A DNA stretch of 64,000 bases from Blastochloris viridis (GTDB taxonomy: Bacteria > Pseudomonadota > Alphaproteobacteria > UBA2136 > UBA6156). Every line of letters starts with the position of its first letter. Positions within the stretch are counted from its first letter, which is position 1. Below, in pieces: positions 42,642-49,886 of this stretch. Below the pieces are notes generated by a model. The model was not told the origin of the DNA. It saw nothing but the letters and a program-made list of their open reading frames with translations, and did not search any database. A program made the position numbers and the translations under genes. The DNA is taken from contig VAFM01000001.1 of assembly GCA_005768725.1 (NCBI GenBank), forward strand, positions 620,001 to 684,000. The letters run 5' to 3'.

Positions 42642-42851
42642 TTAGTCGACCACCCCGTCCTTCAAAACTTCCCAGATGGCCTCACCTGCGGCCTTCTTGT
42701 CCGGGTAGTAATCCTGTGGCGGATAAACGGTGTGCTCGCGCACCTCGTTGCCGCGGTCTTCGGTTGCCACGCCCTTGGCTGCCCAGCCTGCCGATGTTTC
42801 CCATACGGTAGCGGTCAGCGTGATGTTCTTGATGGTTTCTGTTCGATACAT
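42642..42851 (-). CDS. Small hypothetical tail-region protein
   Basis: The 69-residue protein starts at the ATG of MYRTETIKNITLTATVWETS. It lies between the GT frameshift product and the tape measure. The sequence is beta-then-helix with no known domain. The end KAAGEAIWEVLKDGVVD is helical. A longer upstream frame has no support. Confidence 0.5.
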   Translation of the reverse strand: MYRTETIKNITLTATVWETSAGWAAKGVATEDRGNEVREHTVYPPQDYYPDKKAAGEAIWEVLKDGVVD

Positions 42852-42946
42852 GATTTGAGGCACTACATTATGTCCTTCCTTTATCTTTTTGTTTAAGCGT
42901 TGGTTAGCCTTTCCAACCAACTAAGGACATTATACCAAACCACGTA

Positions 42947-43662
42947 TCACGCTCGCAACTGGCGGGCCAAAAGAGCATCCGTTACGGCAGCCGCAGCTGC
43001 GGGTAATAACTCTGCCATGGCGACAACCTCATACCCCAAGGCATCGGCAAGTCGTAACGCCGTCTCCAGAGGAAACTGCGTCCGCACCTGTGGCGTGAGT
43101 TGCTCCACCAAACCCCATGCCTGCCACCCTTCCAGAGTTAGGAAGGATTCGACTTGGTAGGGGCAGTCTTTGCAGGGGTTGGGGCAGTTGGCGCAGTATC
43201 CGGCGCCGTCTCCGAAATGCCAGCGGGTGCGACGCTTAAGTCTTTTTTTTCGGCGTCGAGAAGCTCCCTTGCGCCAGTATATTGGCGGCCAAACGTGGCC
43301 GACAGGGACCAGAAGCCCGTAAACAACTCCTCGATCTTTTCCGGTGTTACCAGCGCAGGCTTGTCCTCATCAGCCTCCAGCACGCCCTCCCATTCGAGGA
43401 TGGCGGCGCGGGCAAGGCCGAGATTAAGGTATTCCTCGGCCAGTCCCTCGCGTACCAGCGGACTCTCCACGTTCGGCAGGTCGGCTAGGGATACACCCAC
43501 CTCCTTGCGGCGGCGATACTCTTCCCCCAGCTTGGCCAGCCGGTCGTTCATGTACGCCCGTGCGGCGTAAAATACAGGACTTATGCACGGACGCACCTTC
43601 ACCCGCACACCCACACCCAGCTCAATCCAGTAAGGCTCTTTGTTGACACTCAGTTTCAGCAT
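42947..43662 (-). CDS. GT tail assembly chaperone made by -1 frameshift, cysteine-rich T domain
   Basis: Reading G from 43662 to the A8 tract and slipping back one base at 43243 gives a 238-residue product (140 from G, 98 from T) ending at the TGA at 42947. The T part reads RLKRRTRWHFGDGAG-YCANCPNPCKDCPYQ and then a helical Ala/Leu-rich tail (EVVAMAELLPAAAAAVTDAL). Four closely spaced Cys could bind zinc. In lambda, gpGT carries the tape measure during tail assembly, with the T domain recruiting tube subunits. Slippage to the -1 frame, the open frame and the position all agree with that model. Confidence 0.7.
43138..43662 (-). CDS. G tail assembly chaperone
   Basis: This 174-residue unshifted product has an N-terminal beta part (LKLSVNKEPYWIELGVGVRVKVR) and helices (MNDRLAKLGEEYRRRKEVG; EEYLNLGLARAAILEWEGVL). 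The C-terminus is a Pro/Ala/Thr-rich tail (TAPTAPTPAKTAPT) that lies over the T frame and is probably filler. The slippery run A AAA AAA G falls in GAA-AAA-AAA-GAC at 43243-43251. It starts 1 base after the tail tube gene. Confidence 0.8.
   Translation of the reverse strand: MLKLSVNKEPYWIELGVGVRVKVRPCISPVFYAARAYMNDRLAKLGEEYRRRKEVGVSLADLPNVESPLVREGLAEEYLNLGLARAAILEWEGVLEADEDKPALVTPEKIEELFTGFWSLSATFGRQYTGARELLDAEKKDLSVAPAGISETAPDTAPTAPTPAKTAPTKSNPS
43243..43249 (-). promoter_or_regulatory. Slippery heptamer for -1 frameshift
   Basis: In the G frame the mRNA reads GCC GAA AAA AAA GAC, giving A AAA AAA as an X-XXY-YYZ heptamer. The -1 frame past it is open for 99 codons to 42947. Confidence 0.7.
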
Positions 43663-43663
43663 T

Positions 43664-44605
43664 TTAGTAACTCGTCACATCGTTTGTTAAGGTCACATCC
43701 ACCATGTTGCCGATGAGGGCATCTTTGGCGCCTTGGAAGTCATAGGAGGCTTCAATACCACCCGGCCCGCTAACCGAACGCTTGGGTTTTGGCAGATAAA
43801 CCTCATGGCAGGTGATGAGGAGTTTGTTGTCGGCATCGATGATGTAGGACAACTCAAGGTCAATCGGCGTACCCGCGCGGGCTGCATCCATCAGTGCGGT
43901 GTCGGCATAGCGCACGGCCAGCGAGCCGGTGAGCGCCGCCACACCGGGGTCAACCCCATCCAGCTTGCCGTCGCTACGGATGGTTTCCACTCGCTCCAAG
44001 TTGTTGCTGTAGGTGACGGAGGCCGAGGTCACATTCCCCAACAGCACGCCGCCCTTCTTCACCGAACCTTGGAATTGCGAGATGCGGGTGTAAGCCATCT
44101 CTTCCGGTGCATTATCCTTAGTGACGATTTGGGCAACTTCCCCCTGACCAATGAGGTTGATGGTTGCCTGCGCCTCGCCGGAACGCTGGAAATTGAAGGC
44201 AATGGAGTTCGCCCGCACGCCGGTGAACAGCGGGAAGTCGGGGATTTCCGGCAGGCCCAGTTCCAATGCCAGACTAGGAAGCGAGGTTTTGCCGGAGGCG
44301 AAGACGTGGGTGTACGGGTCGGTGCCGGTGGTAGTGGGGGCACCAAATACCGCCTTCAGCCAGTTGCCGATGTTCCGCACATCCATCGGCACCACAACAT
44401 CACCATCAACGTTGATCACGTCCTGATAGGGTTGGGTGGGGTCGCGTCCCAAACCCAGCACGTTGGAGGCAATCAGCCCCTGTGCCGAGTCCAGATCGCA
44501 GGACACGAAGGGAGTCAAAAAGTAAGCCCCCGCTGCTGGGGGCGTTCCATAGACCGCCTCGAATCCTAGTAACATTTTGGCATTCCAGCCGTATGCACGT
44601 GCCAT
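43664..44605 (-). CDS. Major tail tube protein (gpV-like)
   Basis: The 313-residue protein has the tail tube pattern: AVYGTPPAAGAYFLTPFVSC, a central NVDGDVVVPMDVRNIGNWLK, VRANSIAFNFQRSGEAQATI, and SGPGGIEASYDFQGAKDALIG near the end. Siphophage tube subunits are beta-sandwich proteins stacked in hexamers. The location between U-like and G-like genes fits gpV. Confidence 0.85.
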   Translation of the reverse strand: MARAYGWNAKMLLGFEAVYGTPPAAGAYFLTPFVSCDLDSAQGLIASNVLGLGRDPTQPYQDVINVDGDVVVPMDVRNIGNWLKAVFGAPTTTGTDPYTHVFASGKTSLPSLALELGLPEIPDFPLFTGVRANSIAFNFQRSGEAQATINLIGQGEVAQIVTKDNAPEEMAYTRISQFQGSVKKGGVLLGNVTSASVTYSNNLERVETIRSDGKLDGVDPGVAALTGSLAVRYADTALMDAARAGTPIDLELSYIIDADNKLLITCHEVYLPKPKRSVSGPGGIEASYDFQGAKDALIGNMVDVTLTNDVTSY

Positions 44606-44617
44606 GTAGTTCTCTCC

Positions 44618-45052
44618 TTATTGTAATGGGTTGAGGGTTGTGTATTCAAGGAACACGGGAATGACTGCCGCCTTAATGGTCGGCGCACCCTCGATGGTCT
44701 CCTGCAATAGTTCCGGCGAGCCGGGGTGGGCGATGTCGACCTTTCCGCCTAGTGTTGCATCCCCCGCCAGCGCTGTGCCCACCGCCACCAGCAGAGTGTC
44801 GAGCGCGGCATCCCGTCCGGCTTGGTCGGCCTCCTGCACCAGAACCTCTACTTCCGCCCGATGCTGGTAGACATACCGGGTGGGCGACAGAATTACTTCG
44901 GGGTCACCGGCATCACCGTCGCGGAGGATGACCAGCCCCTCCTCCGGCATCTTGGATGGCAAAGGCTCGTTGCGCTTGACGATAGGGCCAACAATGCCTT
45001 GCAGGCATGAAAAAAGGCCCCCAAGGGCCTGTTCGCGTGTTGATGACATCAC
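44618..45052 (-). CDS. Tail terminator-like protein (gpU position)
   Basis: A 144-residue protein starting GTG-ATG at 45052. It reads EQALGGLFSCLQGIVGPIVK, DPEVILSPTRYVYQHRAEVE and TIEGAPTIKAAVIPVFLEYT, an alpha-beta fold like minor tail proteins of the U type. The GTG start overlaps the hipA stop by 4 bases (GTGA), so its translation may depend on hipA translation. Confidence 0.7.
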   Translation of the reverse strand: MMSSTREQALGGLFSCLQGIVGPIVKRNEPLPSKMPEEGLVILRDGDAGDPEVILSPTRYVYQHRAEVEVLVQEADQAGRDAALDTLLVAVGTALAGDATLGGKVDIAHPGSPELLQETIEGAPTIKAAVIPVFLEYTTLNPLQ

Positions 45053-46323
45053 GAAGACTCTCCATCCAATTGCTGGTGAATGCGGGCAATACTGCCCACT
45101 ATTTTTTCGTAAATGGGTGATGCCGTTTCAGGCTTGGCATTCAATTCGGACATAAGGACGGGAGCGGATCGCGCCACATCATTCCACAACCCATGCACTT
45201 GCTTGGCTACAAACTCTTCCCGTAATCCCAACGTTTTTGCCAAACGCGTCCAATGATCCATCCGCACTTCCCGGAATTTGTACTTTCCGGAAACCTTCAT
45301 CGCCATTTTAGCCTTGAAAGCATTATGATACACAATCGTGTTCAGAAGGTCATAAAACGGCGCCAGCTCTTCCGATTCTCCCTTGTACAGTAACGAGAAG
45401 TTCTTCCCATGGGCGTCGCCGTTACCAATCAGGAAGTTGAAAATCATCCCCCGTAAAAGAGTGAGCTTATTGGCACCGGCCATGACACCTTCGGCAATGC
45501 GCCCGTCCAGGAGCTTAAAACACTGCACAATCGTCGGGCCACCTTCATCTTCGTATTTCATTTCCGGTGGCAAGTGCAACGCCTGGCAAAAATCCTCCTG
45601 GTGCAGGCGCGTCACCAAACCATCTGGCCCCTTTTTGCGGTCATAACGCTCTACCAGATAATAAGGCTTGTCCTTCACCCAATATACCTCAGTATGCGGC
45701 ACAGGCAGCCCAACCGCCTGTGCCAAACGCATGCAGAACAGCTCGTTATACACCGAGCCTTCCAAATCCCGTATCGGAGGCTTAATGATGTGCGTGGAAG
45801 GCGTATTGTGCTTGGGGATAGCCATTTTACCATCCACAAATGCCACCATCAGCTTATCCTGCGCTCCGGCACCGGAAATCCGTATGTCGTCTTCTCCCAC
45901 CAGCAGGGGGCGTTTGTCTAACGAGGTGAGAATATCATCGGCCTCATCTTCTTCCAGAACCAGATAGCTCTGCTCACTCGGCGCATGCGGAACAACCCCC
46001 TCAGGGTACACCGAGACGGCTCCGGAACATTCCCCACCGATTTCCCGCAAGAGTGCGAAGGTGTTCTTTTCGGAAATCCGCAAATACCGCGCTACACGCC
46101 GCCGAACATCCTCATCCGGCAACAATCCGGAAAAATAGGGCGCCGTAACGGTATGGTCAAAAGGCTCTTCCCGTAACGGAAGCGACGCCGAAAGCTTTAC
46201 CGCCTGAGGCCCGCGCACATAGTCAGCGTCATAAGCAAAGCTCAGAGTGGCTTTGTCGGAAAAAAGCTTTCCGACAAAGCTAAGCCCCAAATATATATCA
46301 AGCGCGGGGATGTTCTGCGACAT
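45049..46323 (-). CDS. hipA: HipA-family serine/threonine kinase toxin
   Basis: This 424-residue protein has an N-terminal HipA_N domain (residues 8-105: LDIYLGLSFVGKLF, LREEPFDHTVTAPYFSGLLP) and a kinase core. The core has a Gly-rich loop RISGAGAQDK (148-157), ATP lysine THIIKP (Lys181), catalytic loop FLIGNGDAHGKNFS (Asp303, Asn308) and metal Asp in PFYDLL (Asp325). E. coli HipA phosphorylates glutamyl-tRNA synthetase and causes persistence. The toxin here follows hipB by 6 bases, and its stop overlaps the next tail gene. A hipBA pair inside a phage late operon is unusual. Confidence 0.9.
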   Translation of the reverse strand: MSQNIPALDIYLGLSFVGKLFSDKATLSFAYDADYVRGPQAVKLSASLPLREEPFDHTVTAPYFSGLLPDEDVRRRVARYLRISEKNTFALLREIGGECSGAVSVYPEGVVPHAPSEQSYLVLEEDEADDILTSLDKRPLLVGEDDIRISGAGAQDKLMVAFVDGKMAIPKHNTPSTHIIKPPIRDLEGSVYNELFCMRLAQAVGLPVPHTEVYWVKDKPYYLVERYDRKKGPDGLVTRLHQEDFCQALHLPPEMKYEDEGGPTIVQCFKLLDGRIAEGVMAGANKLTLLRGMIFNFLIGNGDAHGKNFSLLYKGESEELAPFYDLLNTIVYHNAFKAKMAMKVSGKYKFREVRMDHWTRLAKTLGLREEFVAKQVHGLWNDVARSAPVLMSELNAKPETASPIYEKIVGSIARIHQQLDGESS

Positions 46324-46329
46324 AGCCTA

Positions 46330-46554
46330 TTAATCTTTCCATTTGCTTAATGCATAAAGCGCCACGCCAAGGGCTCCTAAAATCAGGAGAACCTTGCCAA
46401 GCTCAGCCGTTTCCTTGCCTTTTTCCACGTCGCTGATAAAGCGACGGCCCACGCCAGTAAGCCCGGCCAGATCTTCCTGTGTCAGGCCCTGTTGTTTGCG
46501 TGTGCTGCGGATAAACAGCCCTAAATCCTGTACGTTCGGTATGCGATGATCCAT
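46330..46554 (-). CDS. hipB: HipB-type antitoxin
   Basis: The 74-residue protein starts at the ATG preceded by AGGAGAGG. It is an XRE helix-turn-helix: LGLFIRSTRKQQGLTQEDLA-GLTGVGRRFISDVEKGKET, and it ends in a hydrophobic helix (LGKVLLILGALGVALYAL). HipB binds HipA and represses its own operon. The hydrophobic C-terminus is longer than in E. coli HipB and could contact the kinase or membrane. Candidate operator repeats lie upstream. Confidence 0.85.
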   Translation of the reverse strand: MDHRIPNVQDLGLFIRSTRKQQGLTQEDLAGLTGVGRRFISDVEKGKETAELGKVLLILGALGVALYALSKWKD

Positions 46555-46565
46555 GGTGTGACCTC

Positions 46566-46736
46566 TCCTAATGTTACCGCTCAGGTACATTATGGGGTGG
46601 CGCCCAAGAAAATCAAGACATTTGTTACCGTACAAGCTCATTCGCACCCATACGGCTGCATTTTAATGCAAAATGTCACCGTACGGGAACAAAGCAATCT
46701 CCGCACATTATGCGGAGATTAGAACGGATATTCTCC
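46566..46736. promoter_or_regulatory. Candidate hipB operator region
   Basis: GTTACC-GCTCA-GGTAC is an imperfect palindrome ending 16 bases before the hipB ATG. Related pieces GTTACCGTACAAG and GTCACCGTACGG follow further upstream, along with ATGCGGAG and CTCCGCAT arms about 15 bases apart. These fit an autoregulated promoter for hipBA. Confidence 0.4.
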
Positions 46737-46755
46737 GCATGGGCAACTTTCACCC

Positions 46756-46806
46756 ATGTTAGTTAACATCACTTAACTAACATAAAACGCTATTTATGTT
46801 AGTTAA
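46756..46806. repeat. Three 11-base repeats at the insertion junction
   Basis: ATGTTAGTTAA occurs at 46756-46766, its exact inverse TTAACTAACAT at 46773-46783, and a third direct copy at 46796-46806 that includes the stop codon of the Z-like gene. The first two form a perfect hairpin with a 6-base loop. Confidence 0.65.
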
Positions 46807-47441
46807 TCCGGCCAATTCTTCAAAATCAATCCTGGCAATTTATCATGCCAGCGGGCTGATTCTTCCATAAACCGGATAAATTTCGGCATCTTTACCTGCG
46901 GCACCAGCCAGAACATCACTACCGAGGCCATTCCCCGATTGGTTTTAGCCTTGCGGAAGCCGCGTACCTCTCCGGTATTTCGGCTGACCGATGCCCGAAG
47001 CCCTTCAGCCACCAAGAGCAATGGGCCTCCACGGCGATAGACAAAGCGTAGCTTACCAAAACGGTGTTCGGGGAAATTAGAGGGGCTGATGCGCTGCCCG
47101 CCCACGCCCCGTTTAGGGGCGCTGGGGGTAGGAATGGCCAGCCAGAATCCGTCCTTGGAACGGACGACTTTGGCCTCTTCAAATCCCACCATCACCTTAC
47201 TTGCGCGTGTGTAGACCATCCCGGCTGCACGAATACTGACCTGCCCCTTGGGGTAAATATCGCCACGCCAGGTATTGGCCATGCGCGTTCCCAGCCCAGC
47301 TGCAGTTACCTGCCGCCGCATGGCGAGTTTCAAACCATCGGTGGCCTCCCTCACACCGCGCGTCACGGCACGCTCGGCGGTCTGGAATTCCTCCTGCATC
47401 AATTTCTTCAGGTTGCCCTGCAAGGCTGCTCTAAGGCGCAT
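46803..47441 (-). CDS. Minor tail protein (gpZ position)
   Basis: This 212-residue protein starts at the ATG in MRLRAALQGNLKKLMQEEFQ. It contains AVTRGVREATDGLKLAMRRQ and GVGGQRISPSNFPEHRFGKL-RFVY, typical of tail completion proteins between head-tail joining and terminator genes. The 47441 start overlaps the upstream gene by 11 bases and avoids a long, biased N-terminal extension. It is the last gene before the hipBA insert. Confidence 0.7.
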   Translation of the reverse strand: MRLRAALQGNLKKLMQEEFQTAERAVTRGVREATDGLKLAMRRQVTAAGLGTRMANTWRGDIYPKGQVSIRAAGMVYTRASKVMVGFEEAKVVRSKDGFWLAIPTPSAPKRGVGGQRISPSNFPEHRFGKLRFVYRRGGPLLLVAEGLRASVSRNTGEVRGFRKAKTNRGMASVVMFWLVPQVKMPKFIRFMEESARWHDKLPGLILKNWPD

Positions 47442-47751
47442 GCAGATATGCCTCCACTTTCCATACCAATCCGTGTTGCTCCCGTTGCGGCTCCCCCTGA
47501 ATAACGAAGGATTCCGTATCTGTTTGGAGCATATCGCCTGCTTTGGGTAAGGCCACCTCGGCCACGCGCAACAGGAAGATATCGGTTTCGACATGGATGC
47601 GGCTGCTGGCCACGTCCACAATCTCGTCCGGCTGGCGCCGCATAATCCGCACGGTCAAAGGCTGACCGTTTGTCGCGGTAAAGGTGGCATCTTCCCCCAA
47701 GCGGGAGAAGATGCTGTCTACGCTGCGTTGGGCCGCTGCCTTGAAGCTCAT
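47431..47751 (-). CDS. Head-tail joining protein (FII-like)
   Basis: The 106-residue protein has SVDSIFSRLGEDATFTATNG, VRIMRRQPDEIVDVASSRIH and KAGDMLQTDTESFVIQGEPQ. This is the compact beta fold of lambda FII-type joining proteins (also annotated as ATP-binding sugar transporter-like). It overlaps both neighbours by a few bases, as in packed phage operons. Confidence 0.72.
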   Translation of the reverse strand: MSFKAAAQRSVDSIFSRLGEDATFTATNGQPLTVRIMRRQPDEIVDVASSRIHVETDIFLLRVAEVALPKAGDMLQTDTESFVIQGEPQREQHGLVWKVEAYLHAP

Positions 47752-48086
47752 TGGCCTCCGGCCTTACGGTCTTCCTGTACCTTGACCCACGCGTCATCCC
47801 GCTGGGCAATGGTGATGGAGGTTTTCAGGATGCGCTCCAGCGCTTTCAGGTTCGGAATACCGTCCTTGAAGTCCTTCTCCGCATCCAACGCCTCAATCGC
47901 CTCCGCGATATCCTCCAGCGAAGGCTGGAGGTTTGCAGGCTTGCCAGCGTTTGCCACACGCACATGGCCAAGGGCCAGCAGCGCCTCGGCATCCGCCTTG
48001 TCCAGTTCCACCTCACTTCCGGCCTCGGCGTAGCTAAGATCTTTGCCTCCACCAATGCGAAGGGTGATATTCGTGATGACTTTCAT
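47748..48086 (-). CDS. Small head protein (FI position)
   Basis: A 112-residue protein: MKVITNITLRIGGGKDLSYA at the start, then a helical Asp/Glu/Ala-rich tail (EALLALGHVRVANAGKPANL, IAEAIEALDAEKDFKDGIPN). It lies between the capsid and joining genes. The domain is not recognised with certainty, and the position suggests a packaging or connector helper. Confidence 0.55.
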   Translation of the reverse strand: MKVITNITLRIGGGKDLSYAEAGSEVELDKADAEALLALGHVRVANAGKPANLQPSLEDIAEAIEALDAEKDFKDGIPNLKALERILKTSITIAQRDDAWVKVQEDRKAGGQ

Positions 48087-48101
48087 GCTTATCCCCTCCC
48101 C

Positions 48102-49142
48102 TTACGCCACCGTCGCACAGAACGACGCATTCGGGCGGTACGGCACCACCAGCGGTGCCGACTGCATCAACAGCCAGCGCACGGCAGGGTCTTCCTCCAG
48201 CCACGACTTAGTGAAGTACCGCTGGGCGTTGAAGTTGGCCTTCTCGTCATGGATAGCCCCGTAACAGCGAGTACCCTCCAGTTGGACGCGGCTACCCAGA
48301 ATGACCGTGTTATCCGGCAGAACCTTACGGGTAACACCCCCTTCGTCCACATACACATCGTTGTAAACCACGAAGGAAAAATCCCCGATAGAACCGACAT
48401 AACGGGCCTTCTCGTTGGCTTGTCCGAACGCCACAGGGCCGAGCGCCAACTGTGGATCATCCCCAAGTCGCCGGATATCCAGCAGCTTGTTGACCTTATC
48501 GTTGTTCTTGAACAGGCGCCACGCCTTGGGATCAAGAACCACCGTGCGGGCCGCGGCACCGGATTTATCCTGTACCGTTGCCGCCCAATCCTCCAGATCG
48601 TCCAGCACATTGACACCGTTCTCGCCCCACTTGTTACCAGCGGTGAGAGCGATGGTCAGGGCTGGGTCACGCTGGAAGTCCACCACTTGGGTTGGATAAT
48701 CCTCGCCCTCCACCGTGACGCGGCCGGTACGCAATGCCTCGGAAGCCATTACCTCCTCGCGGCGGCCCAAGTTATCCAGCTGGTTGCGGAGTGCCTTGCT
48801 CAGAGCAGCCTCGCGTCGCTGCATGGGCGTGAGGGTACCGCCAATCTTCTCCCCGATGCTGCGCTTGAACGGTGCGTTGGGGTCGAAACGACGCTTGTCC
48901 TTCACATACGCGGGCTTAAAGCTCTGCGTACTGAAGCCCTCGTTGGCCACGACCTTACCGGCCACCAGCGGCGACACAAACGGCGCCAGGCGGGGCTTGG
49001 ACTTGTCGATGTCAAAGTGGATTTCCTCCGAATCCTCCGTCTGCACTTGGCCGAAGAAGGTATCCAGCAGGAAGGAGGCGGAACTGTTCAGCTGTTCCAC
49101 CGTCTTGTTAAGCACATGCGTGCCGAAAATGTCGACTGACAT
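48102..49142 (-). CDS. Major capsid protein (lambda E family)
   Basis: This 346-residue protein matches phage capsid E: FLLDTFFGQVQTEDSEEIHF, DKSKPRLAPFVSPLVAGKVV, SFKPAYVKDKRRFDPNAPFK, LTAGNKWGENGVNVLDDLED and TVILGSRVQLEGTRCYGAIH. It forms the HK97-fold shell. It follows the decoration protein, as in lambda. Confidence 0.92.
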   Translation of the reverse strand: MSVDIFGTHVLNKTVEQLNSSASFLLDTFFGQVQTEDSEEIHFDIDKSKPRLAPFVSPLVAGKVVANEGFSTQSFKPAYVKDKRRFDPNAPFKRSIGEKIGGTLTPMQRREAALSKALRNQLDNLGRREEVMASEALRTGRVTVEGEDYPTQVVDFQRDPALTIALTAGNKWGENGVNVLDDLEDWAATVQDKSGAAARTVVLDPKAWRLFKNNDKVNKLLDIRRLGDDPQLALGPVAFGQANEKARYVGSIGDFSFVVYNDVYVDEGGVTRKVLPDNTVILGSRVQLEGTRCYGAIHDEKANFNAQRYFTKSWLEEDPAVRWLLMQSAPLVVPYRPNASFCATVA

Positions 49143-49157
49143 TCGTTTTGCTCCTTA

Positions 49158-49532
49158 TTAGGCGGGTTGGTTGGCCCGCAGATAGATGTTCTTGTCACGC
49201 AGACCGGCCTTGATGCCGGCGGTGGTGTGGCCAGCACCCAGCGTCACGGCCAGTTCGTTAAACTCACCGGCAAAGTAGACCACCGCCTGCACATCGGCAG
49301 CGGTGGCATTGGCGTCTTCCGCCAGCACGGCATCCGGCACCTCCGATCCATCGGCAGCAGCGGATGCGCTGAGTTTGTATTTGCCGTTGGCGGTGATCTT
49401 GCCGAGGACGGCGCCTTTGGTCAGAGCGGCCCCGCCGGTGATGGTCACTACCCGCTCCACGCGGGGGTATTCTCCCGCAATCAGATTGTCGGGGGTGTGG
49501 CTGCCCTGATTGGTAAAGCCTTGGGCTGTCAT
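49158..49532 (-). CDS. Head decoration protein (gpD-like)
   Basis: The 124-residue protein has TNQGSHTPDNLIAGEYPRVE, VTITGGAALTKGAVLGKITA and AVYFAGEFNELAVTLGAGHT, as in the HDPD family (lambda gpD). Trimers of this protein stabilise the capsid after expansion. It lies between the protease/scaffold and capsid genes. Confidence 0.88.
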   Translation of the reverse strand: MTAQGFTNQGSHTPDNLIAGEYPRVERVVTITGGAALTKGAVLGKITANGKYKLSASAAADGSEVPDAVLAEDANATAADVQAVVYFAGEFNELAVTLGAGHTTAGIKAGLRDKNIYLRANQPA

Positions 49533-49550
49533 TGGTATTCTCCTTATGGA

Positions 49551-49886
49551 TTAGTAGGACGCCAGGCGTTTGGCGGTGACCTCGACATCGTCGACCTCCT
49601 CGCCGCCGTCCGGCGCGATATCGGGATTGGGGATACCCGCCATCACCCGTTCAAAGGATGTGGAAGGCTTGGCCTCGGCCTGCGGCGCGTGTTCAAGCAG
49701 CAAGCTGGCTTCCTGAGCACTCATGTCGATGACGGTGAACGCCAACTCATGGGCCAGTTTCTCGCGCCCCACCGCAGCATCGCTGGCAAGGATGCCCTTG
49801 ATGCGCTCCCGCTCCGCCGCCGCGCCTTCGTGGCGCAGTTGATTGGCAAGGTCGGGATGGTCGCGGGTCAGGGTTTCAAGGTTCAT
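49551..49886 (-). CDS. Nested capsid scaffold protein (Nu3-like)
   Basis: An in-frame ATG inside the protease gene has AGGAG 9 bases upstream and would give a 111-residue protein (MNLETLTRDHPDLANQLRHE..., helical, ends DDVEVTAKRLASY). Lambda makes Nu3 scaffold from the same position within C. The strong internal ribosome site supports separate expression at higher levels than the protease. Confidence 0.75.
   Translation of the reverse strand: MNLETLTRDHPDLANQLRHEGAAAERERIKGILASDAAVGREKLAHELAFTVIDMSAQEASLLLEHAPQAEAKPSTSFERVMAGIPNPDIAPDGGEEVDDVEVTAKRLASY

Noticed and set aside
42900..43160. 86-codon plus-strand frame in the G/T region
   Set aside because: It is antisense to the T-domain frame, which has a far better coding pattern.
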